Positions 24,190-33,712 of a stretch of DNA of 64,000 nucleotides are shown here, piece by piece; position 1 is the stretch's first letter, and every line of letters starts with the position of its first letter. The notes beneath the pieces are model-generated. The model searched no databases and was not told where the DNA came from. It saw only the letters and a list, made by a program, of their open reading frames with translations. The stretch lies in NCBI RefSeq assembly GCF_020009625.1, contig NZ_JAIHLP010000002.1, positions 1,364,001 through 1,428,000 of the forward strand, in the 5' to 3' direction. Origin of the DNA: Leifsonia poae. Lineage in GTDB: Bacteria > Actinomycetota > Actinomycetes > Actinomycetales > Microbacteriaceae. The position numbers and the translations under genes are program-made.

Positions 24190-25673
24190 ATGACGGGAAA
24201 CGACCAGCCGACCACGCTCCCCGAGCAGCGATTCGTGAGCGAAGACGAGACACCGGTGACGAGCCGGCACACGATCTCGTTCGGCGCAGGATCCGTCGAC
24301 TACACGGCCAGCGCCGGTCAGGTCGTCGTACGAGCCGACGACGACCGACCGCTGACCACGATGTTCTACGTGGCCTACATCGCCGACCGGTCCGACAACG
24401 CCCCCCGCCGCCCGCTGACCTTCCTGTTCAACGGGGGCCCCGGTTCGGCGAGTCTCTGGCTCAACATCGGCGGGTTCGGGCCAAAACGCGCTCCCACAGC
24501 GACACCGTCCGCCACGCCGCCCGCACCATACGCGGTCGGCGACAATCCGCACTCCTTGCTGGAGCACAGCGACCTCGTCTTCCTCGACGCGCCGGGAACC
24601 GGATACTCCCGGCTCTTCCCCGGGGTCGACCCCGGGCTCGTCTGGGGCGTCGATCAGGACATCGATGCCTTCGCCGGGGAATCACGCGCTACCTGACGCT
24701 GACGAACAACTGGAACGCGCCGCGGTTCCTGTTCGGCGAGTCGTACGGCACGACCCGCGCGGCCGGCCTCGTGCACGCACTGCAGAATCGCGGCATCGAC
24801 TTCAACGGCGTCGTGATGCTCTCCACCGTGCTCAACTGGGCCGAGAACAACCTCGGCCTCGATCAGGGTTACATCAACATGCTCCCGTCATTCGCGGCGA
24901 CGGCGCACTACCACGGTCGCGGGCGCACCGGCGCGGACACCCTCGCCGAGGTCATCGCCCAGGCGAAAGACTTCGCGGGCGGCGACTACGCGCACGCGCT
25001 GCAGCGCGGCGACCTCATCGACGCCGCGGCCGAGCGCACCGTCGCCGAACGGCTCTCCACCCTCATCGGTCTCGACACCGCGCTCCTGCTGAAGAACAAG
25101 CTGCGGATCGACATGGAGCAGTACCGTTACGCCCTCCTCGCCGAAGAGGGACGGGTCGTCGGCCGGTTCGACACCCGGTTCCTGGCGGAGCACCAATTCG
25201 TGATCGGAACCGGATCGCACGACCCCGCGACCGATGACGCGGCGACCGCCGGCGTGAACAGCGCCCACCTCTCCACGTTCCGCGAACACGTCGCGGGCGA
25301 CCTGGGCTACGAAAGCGGGTTGCACTACCGGCACCTCCACAACATGGAGATCTCCCGGGCCTGGGACTGGCACCACAAGGCCCCGGGAATCGACGCCCCG
25401 CTTCCGGCGCCCAACGTCGCGCTCGACCTCTCGGCGGCCGTGCGGCGCAACCCCCACCTGAAGGTGGCGTTCCTCGGCGGGGTGTACGACCTGGCCACGC
25501 CGTTCGCCTCGGCAGAGCACGACGTCTCGCACCTGTACCTCGCACCTGCCCTGCGCGAGAACATCCGGTTCCGGTTCTACGAGTCCGGCCATATGACGTT
25601 CGTCGACGAAGAGATCGTGAAGCGGATGAAGATCGATCTCGCCGCCTTCTACGCGGACTCGACCCACTCCTGA
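24190..25673 (+). pseudogene. serine carboxypeptidase S10, frame interrupted
   Basis: The intact protein would be about 494 residues and would remove C-terminal amino acids from peptides. The first part (24190-24696) holds LFNGGPGSASLW at residues 79-90. The second part continues from about 24681 in another frame and holds the nucleophile in GESYGTTRAAG, the catalytic Asp in GGVYDLATPF and the His in YESGHMTF. One added G in the GGGG run at 24676-24679 restores a continuous frame with GGITRYLTLTNNW at the join. No signal peptide is seen. The end overlaps the convergent M20 gene by 25 bases. Since all catalytic residues are intact, a one-base data error is as likely as a true pseudogene. Confidence 0.82.
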
Positions 25674-26863
25674 CGCCGGAGCGTCTCCCGGGCGAGTTCG
25701 GCGAGCGCGAGGGCCTGGTCTGCCAGCACCGCGTCGTCGAACACCGCCCGGGAATGGTGGTTCGGCGCCACCGCGTCCGGATCGAGATGCGGCGGCGTCG
25801 CCCGGAGGAAGACGAACGCCCCCGGCACACGCTCCAGCACGAAGGCGAAATCCTCCGACCCCATCACCGGGGCCGCCGAACGACGAACCCGCTCGGGCCC
25901 GAACATCCGTTCCAGCACATCCAGCGCGAGCAGGGCGGCCGCGTCGTCGTTCACGGTCGGCGGGCACAGCGTGTCGACGGTCACCGCCGCGCGGCATCCG
26001 TGGGCCTCGGCGATCGCGCTGAGCAGAACCGGGAGGCGCCGGGCGACCCTCTCCTGGTTCGCCCGGGAGAGCACCCGGATCGACGCGCCGAGCCGAGCCT
26101 CGTCCGGGATGATATTGCGAGCCTGGCCGCCGGCGTGCACCTGGGTCACGCTCACAACCACCGGGTCGAACACGTCGAACTCACGCGTCGCGAATGTCTG
26201 CAGAGCAGCGATCATCTCAGCGACGACAGGAACCGGATCGGTGGCCAGATGCGGCGCCGATGCGTGTCCGCCGGACCCGGTCACGGTGACGCTCGCCTCC
26301 AGCGCGCCCGCCATGAGGGTGCCCGGACGGGTCGAGAAGACGCCGTACTCCCCCGGCACGACGTGGATGCCGTACGCAGCGATCGGGGGACGGCCGAGGA
26401 TGTCGAGCAGGCCCTCCTCGATCATCGTCTTGGCACCGTCTCCCACTTCCTCAGCAGGCTGGAACATGAACACGACATCGCCAGCGAGCGAGTCCCGCCC
26501 GGCACTCAGGAGTGTCGCCGCGCCGACGAGGGCGGCGACGTGCAGATCATGGCCGCAGGCGTGCATCCGATCGCCCTGTGCCGCGTAGTCGAGACCCGTC
26601 TCCTCGACCAGCGGGAGCGCATCCATGTCGGCGCGAAGGAGCACGGCCGGCCCGGGGCGGCCCCCGCGGAGCACCGCGACGATCGAGCTGAGACCGCGGC
26701 CGAGCGTGATCTCCAGGCCGAGCGGCCGAAGGGCGGTGAGGATGCGCGCCTGCGTCCGGGGCAGCTGGGAACCCGTCTCGGGGTCGGCATGGATCTCGCG
26801 CCGCAGCGCCACGAGCCCGGGCAGGATCGTCTCGGCTGTCACGGTGTCGGTCCGGCCGCTCAT
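25649..26863 (-). CDS. M20 family amidohydrolase (first of two paralogues)
   Basis: This is a zinc-dependent amidohydrolase of the hippurate/N-acyl-amino-acid deacylase group. The 404 residues contain LRREIHADPETGSQLPRT near the start, LLRADMDALPLVEETG, HACGHDLHVAALVGAA (metal-binding Cys-Gly-His), FQPAEEVGDGAKTMIEEG with the catalytic Glu, GSGGHASAPH and VMGSEDFAFVLERVPGAFVFL. It ends the third ABC operon: its start overlaps the stop of the ATPase gene by ATGA. That links it to whatever the transporter brings in, probably peptides or acylated amino acids. A close relative lies at 36295-37470. Confidence 0.93.
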   Translation of the reverse strand: MSGRTDTVTAETILPGLVALRREIHADPETGSQLPRTQARILTALRPLGLEITLGRGLSSIVAVLRGGRPGPAVLLRADMDALPLVEETGLDYAAQGDRMHACGHDLHVAALVGAATLLSAGRDSLAGDVVFMFQPAEEVGDGAKTMIEEGLLDILGRPPIAAYGIHVVPGEYGVFSTRPGTLMAGALEASVTVTGSGGHASAPHLATDPVPVVAEMIAALQTFATREFDVFDPVVVSVTQVHAGGQARNIIPDEARLGASIRVLSRANQERVARRLPVLLSAIAEAHGCRAAVTVDTLCPPTVNDDAAALLALDVLERMFGPERVRRSAAPVMGSEDFAFVLERVPGAFVFLRATPPHLDPDAVAPNHHSRAVFDDAVLADQALALAELARETLRRQEWVESA

Positions 26864-27678
26864 CGGCGCACCACCCCCTCGGCGAGGCCCGAAAGAAGGC
26901 GGTCGGTTCCGGCGTTCTCGATGCGCGGGATCGCATCCACGAGGGTGCGGGTGTACGGATGCGACGGGTTGCGCACGATCTCGTCCGACTCGCCGATCTC
27001 GACGATCTTGCCACGACTCATCACCGCCGTGGTGTCGGCGATGTAGCGCACCGCGGCAAGGTTGTGGGTGATGAAGAGCATCGAAAGTTCCAGTTCGCGC
27101 TGCAGGTCGCGAATGAGGTTGAGCACCGCGCCCTGCACGCTGGCATCGAGCGCCGAGGTGATCTCGTCCGCCACGATGAGCCGCGGACGCACGGCGAGAC
27201 AGCGCGCGATCGCGACGCGCTGGCGCATCCCGCCGGAGAGCTGAGCCGGGTACTGGTCGATGGTCGACGCTTTCAGCCGCACGAGCTCGAGGAGTTCGCG
27301 CACCGACGCCTGCCGTTCGCGCCGATCCAGCGCCCGATGGGTGAGCAGCGCCTCCTCCACCGTCTCGCCGACGGTCATCCGCGGGTTGAGCGACGAGTAC
27401 GGGTCCTGGAAGATCATCTGCACTTGCCCGGCCCGCCTGCGTCGGTCGCGGGCCCGCTGCTGCAGCACGTCGGTGCCGTCGAGGCGGATCGAGCCGGAGT
27501 CGACCGGCTGCAGACCCGCGATCGCGCGCGCGACCGTCGACTTGCCGGAGCCCGACTCGCCGACCAGCCCGAGCGTCGTACCGTCCGGGACGGAGAACGA
27601 GACGCCGTCGACGGCGTTGAACGCCGCCTGCCCCCGGCCGAATGTGACCACCAGGTCGTCGACGTGGAGATGTGCCAT
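26860..27678 (-). CDS. ABC transporter ATP-binding protein, OppF type
   Basis: This 272-residue ATPase belongs to the third importer. It has Walker A ([18 protein letters not shown]), signature [15 protein letters not shown], and switch His in FITHNLAAVRY. Walker B reads LIVADEITSALD, with Ile where nearly all relatives have Pro after the catalytic Glu; the Glu itself is kept. It lacks the C-terminal cysteine block of longer OppF proteins. The ATG at 27678 is chosen because it overlaps the stop of the fusion gene (ATGA) and the frame upstream is not coding. It works with the ATPase half of the fusion protein. Confidence 0.93.
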   Translation of the reverse strand: MAHLHVDDLVVTFGRGQAAFNAVDGVSFSVPDGTTLGLVGESGSGKSTVARAIAGLQPVDSGSIRLDGTDVLQQRARDRRRRAGQVQMIFQDPYSSLNPRMTVGETVEEALLTHRALDRRERQASVRELLELVRLKASTIDQYPAQLSGGMRQRVAIARCLAVRPRLIVADEITSALDASVQGAVLNLIRDLQRELELSMLFITHNLAAVRYIADTTAVMSRGKIVEIGESDEIVRNPSHPYTRTLVDAIPRIENAGTDRLLSGLAEGVVRR

Positions 27679-29582
27679 CAGCCTCTCGTCCCTTCCAGCA
27701 GTTCCGCCTCGGCGAACACCTCGTCCTGGGGATGCCAGCAGGCGAGCCGGCCGCCGTTGCCGTGTTCGATCAGCGGCGGCGTCTGAGTACGGCAGAGGTC
27801 GGTGGCGAAGGAGCACCGGGCGGCGAAACCGCAGCCGATGACCGGGGCGGAGAGGTCCGGCGGCTCCCCCGGGATCGTCGCGAGCGGGGCCGTGCGGTCG
27901 GTCTGCAGATCCGGCAGCGAGGCCGCCAGTGCGCGGGTGTACGGATGGGCGAGACGCTCCGGCTCCGCGAGCATCCGCACGTCGAGATCTTCCACGATGC
28001 GTCCCGCGTACATGACGAGGATGCGCTGACAGAGTTCGGCGAGAACCGCGATGTCGTGCGAGACCACGATCGCCGCGGCCCCGGTCTGCTCGCACTCCCG
28101 GCGAAGCAGGGCGAGCACGCGCTTCTGCACGGTGACGTCGAGCGCGGTCGTCGGTTCGTCGGCGATGATCAGCGCCGGCTTGCCGATCTGGGACATCGCG
28201 ATCAGCGCGCGTTGACGCATCCCTCCCGAGTACTCGTGCGGGAACTGCTGTGCGCGCCGTTCCGGGTCGGGGATGCTGACATCGGCTAGCGCCTGTACGG
28301 CGCGCTCCCCCGCCTCGGCACGGCGCAGCTTCTCGTGCACGCGGGGGCCTTCCGCAACCTGCGCCCCGACGCGCATCGCCGGGTTGAGGGCGGTCAGCGA
28401 GTCCTGGAAGACGACGCCGATGGAGCGCGCCAGCTTCTGCCGTGCGGCACCCGCACTGAGTGAGCTCAGCTCGACGCCGTCCAGGCGCAGCGCCCGGGAG
28501 CGCACGACGGCGCCGGGCGCCGAGAGCTGGGCGACGGCCATCATGGTGACGCTCTTGCCGCTTCCGGATTCACCGACGACCCCGACGATCTCGCCCGACC
28601 GCACGCTGAAGGTGACGTCCTGCACGGGACGGATCCAACCGTTCTCGCCCGGGAACGAGACCGTCAGCCCGTCGACCTGGAGCACGACCTCCGACTCGGG
28701 TGCGGGAGCGGTCCCCTCGACCTGCGGGGCCTCGCCGAGTGCGCGGACCGAGACGGTGCGCGACCCGTGGTTGCGCAGGTGGGCAGCGAGAGCCTCGCCG
28801 AGCATCCCGAATGTGACACCGGCGAGCACCACCGCGACGGCCGGACCGACGACGGCGATCGGTGAGCTGTAGACCTGCTCGAAGGCTTCGCTGAGCATCC
28901 GACCCCAGTCGTATTGCGGCGGCTGGACGCCGACGCCGAGGAAGCTGAGGCTCGAGAGGGCGAGGAGGCCGCCGCCGATCGAGAGCGTCACGTTCACGAT
29001 CACGGGTTCCGCGATGTTGGGCAGGATGTAGCGGCGGAACTGCCGCCCGCGGGAGACGCCGAGCAGGCGCGCAGCCGCCAAGTACTCCGAGCCGCCGACC
29101 CGCGACGACAGGGTCTGCGCGAGCCGCGCGAACGACGGTGTCATGGTCAGCGCCAGCGCGACGACAGCCGTCGTCGACCCTGCGCCGAGCAGGATGACCG
29201 TGAGCATGGCGACGAGCAGCACCGGGAAGGCGAGCCAGGTGTTGATGACGCTGCCGAACCAGCGCTGCGTTCGCGGGCCGAACACCGCCGGCAATGCGCC
29301 GAGCGTGAGCCCGGCAGCGGCGCCGAGCGCCGTGGCGAGGAGCGCCATCCCGAGCGACAGCCGCGTGGCGACGAGGGTGCGCAGCAGAACGTCGCGGCCG
29401 AGACTGTCGGTCCCGAGCGGATGCGCGGCGCTCGAACCCTGCAGAATGCCGCCGGGGTCGGGCGTCGACGCCGCGTCCCCCCACAGGATCGGCGCGACGA
29501 TCGCGAGCAGCACGAGCACAGCCAGCAGAACGAGGGAGATGATCGCCATCGGCGACCGGAAGAACGTGCGTGAGCGTTTCAT
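27678..29582 (-). CDS. fused ABC permease (OppC type) and ATPase (OppD type)
   Basis: This 634-residue protein joins a membrane subunit and an ATPase that are separate in most importers. Residues about 1-290 are the permease: SPMAIISLVLLAVLVLLAIVAPI, GTDSLGRDVLLRTLVATRLS and the loop EYLAAARLLGVSRGRQFRRYILP. Residues about 320-634 are the ATPase: Walker A ([18 protein letters not shown]), signature YSGGMRQRALIAMSQ, Walker B ([12 protein letters not shown]) and the tail GFAARCSFATDLC. The linker is hydrophilic with no frame break. Such fusions occur in some actinobacteria. The start at 29582 overlaps the OppB-type stop by ATGA, and its own stop overlaps the next ATPase gene. Confidence 0.93.
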   Translation of the reverse strand: MKRSRTFFRSPMAIISLVLLAVLVLLAIVAPILWGDAASTPDPGGILQGSSAAHPLGTDSLGRDVLLRTLVATRLSLGMALLATALGAAAGLTLGALPAVFGPRTQRWFGSVINTWLAFPVLLVAMLTVILLGAGSTTAVVALALTMTPSFARLAQTLSSRVGGSEYLAAARLLGVSRGRQFRRYILPNIAEPVIVNVTLSIGGGLLALSSLSFLGVGVQPPQYDWGRMLSEAFEQVYSSPIAVVGPAVAVVLAGVTFGMLGEALAAHLRNHGSRTVSVRALGEAPQVEGTAPAPESEVVLQVDGLTVSFPGENGWIRPVQDVTFSVRSGEIVGVVGESGSGKSVTMMAVAQLSAPGAVVRSRALRLDGVELSSLSAGAARQKLARSIGVVFQDSLTALNPAMRVGAQVAEGPRVHEKLRRAEAGERAVQALADVSIPDPERRAQQFPHEYSGGMRQRALIAMSQIGKPALIIADEPTTALDVTVQKRVLALLRRECEQTGAAAIVVSHDIAVLAELCQRILVMYAGRIVEDLDVRMLAEPERLAHPYTRALAASLPDLQTDRTAPLATIPGEPPDLSAPVIGCGFAARCSFATDLCRTQTPPLIEHGNGGRLACWHPQDEVFAEAELLEGTRG

Positions 29583-30592
29583 GCGGTGTCCAGGAGGGTT
29601 GTCCGGCGGTCGAGGAAGGAGAGCACGACGTCCACGATCAGGTTGATGACGAGGATCACGGCCGCGTAGACCAGAGCGAGACCCTGAACGATGCCATAGT
29701 CCTTCGAGACGATCGCCTGCACGAAGGCCGTCCCGAGGCCCGGCCAGTTGAAGACCTGCTCCACGAGAACACTGCTGGCGACCATCGTCGCCAGCAGTGT
29801 TCCGCCGAGCGTGAGGGTCGCCGTCAACATGTTCGGGAGGGCGTGCCGCATATTGACCATCCAATTCGGGATCCGCTTCGACCGAGCGGTGCGGATGTAG
29901 TCCTCTTTCAGCACGCCGAGCGCCTCCACCCGGGCGATGCGCGAGAGCGAGGCCGCGGAGACGAGCGAGAGTGCGAGGACGGGCAGCACATAGGATGCCG
30001 GGGTGCTGCGGCCGGCGACGGGGAAGAGCTGCGCGGTGATGGCGAATACGACGACGAGCGCGACGGCGAGCACGTACTCGGGGATCGCCGCGATCAGGCC
30101 GGTGATACCGGTGAAGGCCACCTCTGCACCCCGTCGGCGACCGCCCCGCGTCAGCAGCGCGATGCCGAGTCCGACCGGGACGGCGATCACCAGCACTACC
30201 ACGAAGGAAAGCCCGGCGAGTTCGAGCGTCGCCGGCAGGCGGTTCTGCACGAGCTCCGTGACCGAACGTCCGGTGATCAGCGAGACGCCGAGATCGCCGT
30301 GGAAGATCCCCGTGAGGTAGTTCCAGAACTGCACGATCAGCGGGTCGTTGAGGCCCAACTGTTCGCGCCGCGCCTGCACGACGCTCTCGGCAGCTGTGGC
30401 GCCGAGAGCGCTCCGCACCGGATCGCCGCCGGAGAGCCGGAGCACGAGGAAGGCCGCCGTGACGATGACGAACATCGCGACGACCATCCGCCAGGCCCGC
30501 CGGAGGAAGAAGACGATCCACCGGTTGCCCCGGCGGCTCCGCGTGGGAGCCGCCGGGCCGGAGTCCGTCGGGACTGTGGTCGTGACCGTCAT
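29579..30592 (-). CDS. ABC transporter permease, OppB type
   Basis: This is the second membrane subunit of the third importer, 337 residues. It has a basic N-terminal tail, FFLRRAWRMVVAMFVIVTAAFLVLRLSGGDPVRSALG (first helix plus the G-GDP motif of OppB proteins), YLTGIFHGDLGVSLITGRSV, and the ATPase loop DYIRTARSKRIPNWMVNMRHALPNML. It starts four bases after the stop of the binding-protein gene and overlaps the fusion gene, so the whole operon is tightly packed. Its partner membrane domain is the N-terminal half of the fusion. Confidence 0.94.
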   Translation of the reverse strand: MTVTTTVPTDSGPAAPTRSRRGNRWIVFFLRRAWRMVVAMFVIVTAAFLVLRLSGGDPVRSALGATAAESVVQARREQLGLNDPLIVQFWNYLTGIFHGDLGVSLITGRSVTELVQNRLPATLELAGLSFVVVLVIAVPVGLGIALLTRGGRRRGAEVAFTGITGLIAAIPEYVLAVALVVVFAITAQLFPVAGRSTPASYVLPVLALSLVSAASLSRIARVEALGVLKEDYIRTARSKRIPNWMVNMRHALPNMLTATLTLGGTLLATMVASSVLVEQVFNWPGLGTAFVQAIVSKDYGIVQGLALVYAAVILVINLIVDVVLSFLDRRTTLLDTA

Positions 30593-30596
30593 TCCA

Positions 30597-32168
30597 CTAC
30601 TTTGTCAGGCGCAGCGTGGTCGGAGCGATCACGGTCTTCGACAGGCCGAAGGTGAGGCCCTTGCCGTAGAGCGTGGTCGTCGACGACGAGATCGGCAGCA
30701 CTTCGAGGTTGCTGAACAGCGAGTTCTGCGCCTGCTCCCACGTGCCGCAGCTCGCGTCGCCCGCGATGGTCTGCGCCTTCGCCGCGAGGTCGAAGTACTG
30801 CTGGTTCGTGTTGTACGTCCAGTTGCCGCCGTTCGGGGGGAACTCGCCCGACAGGATCCCCTGCCAGTCGCTCGGCAGGCTCGTGTAGATCGGAGCCCAC
30901 ACGAGGTCCCAGTCTCCGCCCTGGAAGATCACATCGGTGTAGCTGCCCGACGGCGCCGGCTGGGCATCGATGCCCGCCTTGGCGAGCTCCTGCTGCAGGA
31001 GTTCGATGGCGGCGGTCGTCGACTGGCCTTCCTTTGCCGGATAAAGGATCTTCAGCGAGAGCTTCTTGCCGTCCTTCTCGCGGATCCCGTCCGATCCGGC
31101 CTTCCAGCCCGCGGCATCGAGCGCGGTGGCCGCCGCCTTCAGGTCGAATCCGGGGATGGAGGCGCTGCTGTCCATCGCGGTGCAGGCCGACCCGAAGTCG
31201 GAGATCAGGGTGTTCAGCACCTTGCCGCGCCCAGCCGAAGACACTTCGCCCACCGATTTGCGGTCGATCGCCTGGGCGATGGCCTCTCGCACTGCGAGGT
31301 CGTGTCCGGGGCGGCCCTCCGCCTGATTGAAGAAGAGCAGACCGGGGCGCAGCGGCACATCGAGCGTCGTGTAGTCGCCCGCCTTGAGCCGGTCGCGCTC
31401 GGTGCCGGCGACGGCGCCGTACTGGAGCTCGCCTGACTGCAGCATGTTCGCCTGGGTCGACGCACTCGTGACCACCTGCATGTCGACCGTCTGGGGCAGA
31501 CCCTTCGTCGTGCTGGTCACACCGCCCGGGCCCCAGGTGTAATCCTTGCGCAGGGTGAACGAGTAGGTCTGGCCCGGCGAGGAGGAGTCGAGAACGTACG
31601 GCCCGGTGCCGAATGCCTTGGTGTCGAGCGACGACGGATCGGCCAGCCCGGAGGCGCAGACGATCGGCAGCGCCCCGATAGTGCTCACCAGGAAGCTCTG
31701 GGGCTTGTCGGTTGTGAAGGTGACCGTGCGGGCGGCATCGTCAGCGGCGACGGTCATGCCGGATGCCGGGAAGTAGACGCCCTTGTACGGCGAGCCCGTC
31801 TTCTCGTCGGCGGCGTAGGCGAACGTCGCCTTGACATCGTCGGCCGTGAGCGGTTTGCCGTCTGAGCACAGCACGCCCTGTTTGAGCGTGAACGTCACGC
31901 TGGTCGGCGTCTCGGTCCACTTCTCGGCGATGAGACCCTCGGCGTCTTTGCCCGGAGGGAAGCTCACCAGCGACTCGTAGGTGAATGCCGCCACCTCTTC
32001 GCCGGCTTGGGTCGCGTTCGTGATCGGGTTGATCTTGCCCGGATCCGCGCTGATGGCGTAGGACAGCGTCCCCCCGGTGCTGCCACCTCCGCCCGTTCCC
32101 GAACAGCCGACTAGCGTGAGAGCGATGGCTGCCGCCCCCGCAACGACAGCGCCAATGCTCCGTTTCAT
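30597..32168 (-). CDS. oligopeptide-type solute-binding lipoprotein (SBP family 5)
   Basis: This is the receptor of the third importer, 523 residues. The lipobox is LVGC with Cys22, followed by a Gly/Ser linker. Family features are FTYESLVSFPPGKDAEGLIAEKWTETPTSVTFTLKQGV, CSDGKPLTADDVKATFAYA, FGTGPYVLDSSS and VREAIAQAIDRKSV. The ATG at 32168 has GAGAGGAA seven bases upstream. It starts the operon, 110 bases after the aldehyde dehydrogenase stop, and has its own promoter there. The adjoining M20 and S10 peptidases suggest peptides or acyl-amino acids as ligand (inference). Confidence 0.95.
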   Translation of the reverse strand: MKRSIGAVVAGAAAIALTLVGCSGTGGGGSTGGTLSYAISADPGKINPITNATQAGEEVAAFTYESLVSFPPGKDAEGLIAEKWTETPTSVTFTLKQGVLCSDGKPLTADDVKATFAYAADEKTGSPYKGVYFPASGMTVAADDAARTVTFTTDKPQSFLVSTIGALPIVCASGLADPSSLDTKAFGTGPYVLDSSSPGQTYSFTLRKDYTWGPGGVTSTTKGLPQTVDMQVVTSASTQANMLQSGELQYGAVAGTERDRLKAGDYTTLDVPLRPGLLFFNQAEGRPGHDLAVREAIAQAIDRKSVGEVSSAGRGKVLNTLISDFGSACTAMDSSASIPGFDLKAAATALDAAGWKAGSDGIREKDGKKLSLKILYPAKEGQSTTAAIELLQQELAKAGIDAQPAPSGSYTDVIFQGGDWDLVWAPIYTSLPSDWQGILSGEFPPNGGNWTYNTNQQYFDLAAKAQTIAGDASCGTWEQAQNSLFSNLEVLPISSSTTTLYGKGLTFGLSKTVIAPTTLRLTK

Positions 32169-32208
32169 GGTGTTCCTCTCTTGGTGCTCTTTCGGGTTCC
32201 GCACAACA

Positions 32209-32228
32209 ATGGTGTTAATTGATTATTA
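32209..32228. promoter_or_regulatory. candidate shared operator before the third ABC operon
   Basis: ATGGTGTTAATTGATTATTA lies just downstream of the -10 of the binding-protein promoter. It matches the 39742-39761 element at 14 of 20 positions. A repressor here would block initiation; the GntR/FCD protein at 35542-36279 is a possible binder. Confidence 0.4.
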
Positions 32229-32237
32229 TGAATACGT

Positions 32238-32266
32238 GTTATAAGGCAATGACTGTTGTGTAACAA
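32238..32266 (-). promoter_or_regulatory. promoter of the third ABC operon
   Basis: On the minus strand TTGTTA (32266-32261) and TATAAC (32243-32238) are separated by 17 bases. The region is AT-rich in an otherwise GC-rich sequence and lies about 70 bases upstream of the binding-protein start. Confidence 0.65.
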
Positions 32267-32278
32267 CTGTGTTTCGAG

Positions 32279-33712
32279 TCAGGCGAGCGAGGCCGCGCCC
32301 ATCACCGACTTCGTCTCGAAGAACTCGGCGAGTCCCGCTGCCCCGCACTCGCGGCCGACACCGGACTGCTTATAGCCGCCGAAAGGCGCGCCGACATCGA
32401 GGCCGGCTCCATTGATCCCGACCGTACCGGTGCGCAACCGCAGCGCCACGTCGAGCGCGCGCCGTGCATCCGCCGACCAGACGCCACCGGAGAGCCCGTA
32501 GTCACTGTCGTTCGCCAGCGCGACGGCCTCGTCGAGCGAGTCGTACGCGGTCACCGCCAGCACCGGCCCGAACACTTCCTCACGGAACAGCCTCATCGAC
32601 GGCGTGACGCCGCCGAAGATCGTCGGCCTCACGTACGCGCCACCGGCGAGCCCCGAAGGGGCGTCCAGACCGCCGGCCAACAGCTCTGCGCCGTCATCGA
32701 TCGCCGCGGCGATGTGGTCGCGCACCCGCTGCAGCTGGGTCTGCGAGGCCAGAGGCCCGATCGCCGTCCCCTCCACCCCAGGGTCCCCCGGCTGCCAGTC
32801 CGCGCTGGCGGCGACGGCCGCCCGCGTCCACTCGTCGAGCATCGACGCCGGCACGAGCACCCGCGTCAGCGCCGCGCACGTCTGGCCGGAATTGGCGAAG
32901 CACGATCGCAGCACACCGGCCACCGAATCCGCGACGGAGGCATCGTCGAGCACGATCGCCGCCGACTTCCCGCCGAGCTCCAGGGCGACCCGCGTGATGT
33001 TCGCCGCAGCGACCACGGCGATCCGTTCCCCGACGGCCCGCGACCCGGTGAACGTCACGAGGTCGACACCGGGATGCGCGGCGAGCGGCTCCCCCACTCC
33101 GGCCCCGTCGCCGAACACGACGTTCACGACTCCGGGGGGAGCTCCCGCGTCGTGCAGGATCCGGGCGAGGGCGGCCGCGTTGAGCGGCGCGATCTCGCTC
33201 GGCTTGAGCACGACGGTGCAGCCGGCGAGCAACGCGCCGCCGACCTTGAGGACGATCTGGTGCAGAGGGAAGTTCCAGGGCGTGATCGCGACCACGACAC
33301 CGGCCGGCTCGGAGACGACGAGCGAGTTCGACACGGCGGTCGCATGCTCATGATCGCGCGCGGCGGCGGCGAGAGCGGCCAGGTCGGCGAGCGCGACGCC
33401 GACCTGGGCGGCCCGCGCGAATCCGATCGGCGCCCCCATCTCGGCGGAGAGGAGACCGGCGAGGCGGTCCCGTTCCCGTTCGATGCCGGCAGCCATCCTT
33501 TCGATCAGGGCGATCCGTTCGGCCAGGGGCGTCGCCGCCCATCCGGGGAACGCCCGCCGCGCGGCCTCGACGGCTCGGTCCGCATCGCGGGCGTCGCCGG
33601 CGACGACAGCGCCCACCAGGGAACCGTCGGCGGGATTGTCCACCTCGATCAGCGGGCGACCGAGTGCACTCTCCCAGACCCCGTCGATGTAGTGCGCCGT
33701 CGGCTTCGTCAC
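32279..33712 (-). CDS. NAD(P)-dependent aldehyde dehydrogenase
   Basis: This enzyme oxidises an aldehyde to the acid. The 477-residue protein has ITPWNFPLHQIVLKVG near residue 140, VVLKPSEIAPL, the cofactor loop FTGSRAVGERI, the active-site Glu in LELGGKSA and the catalytic Cys in NSGQTCAALTRV, then EEVFGPVLAV. All key residues are present. The start is a GTG at 33712 that overlaps the stop of the TPP-enzyme gene (GTGA). This tight coupling suggests that it consumes the aldehyde made by that enzyme (inference). Its particular aldehyde is unknown. Confidence 0.93.
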   Translation of the reverse strand: MTKPTAHYIDGVWESALGRPLIEVDNPADGSLVGAVVAGDARDADRAVEAARRAFPGWAATPLAERIALIERMAAGIERERDRLAGLLSAEMGAPIGFARAAQVGVALADLAALAAAARDHEHATAVSNSLVVSEPAGVVVAITPWNFPLHQIVLKVGGALLAGCTVVLKPSEIAPLNAAALARILHDAGAPPGVVNVVFGDGAGVGEPLAAHPGVDLVTFTGSRAVGERIAVVAAANITRVALELGGKSAAIVLDDASVADSVAGVLRSCFANSGQTCAALTRVLVPASMLDEWTRAAVAASADWQPGDPGVEGTAIGPLASQTQLQRVRDHIAAAIDDGAELLAGGLDAPSGLAGGAYVRPTIFGGVTPSMRLFREEVFGPVLAVTAYDSLDEAVALANDSDYGLSGGVWSADARRALDVALRLRTGTVGINGAGLDVGAPFGGYKQSGVGRECGAAGLAEFFETKSVMGAASLA

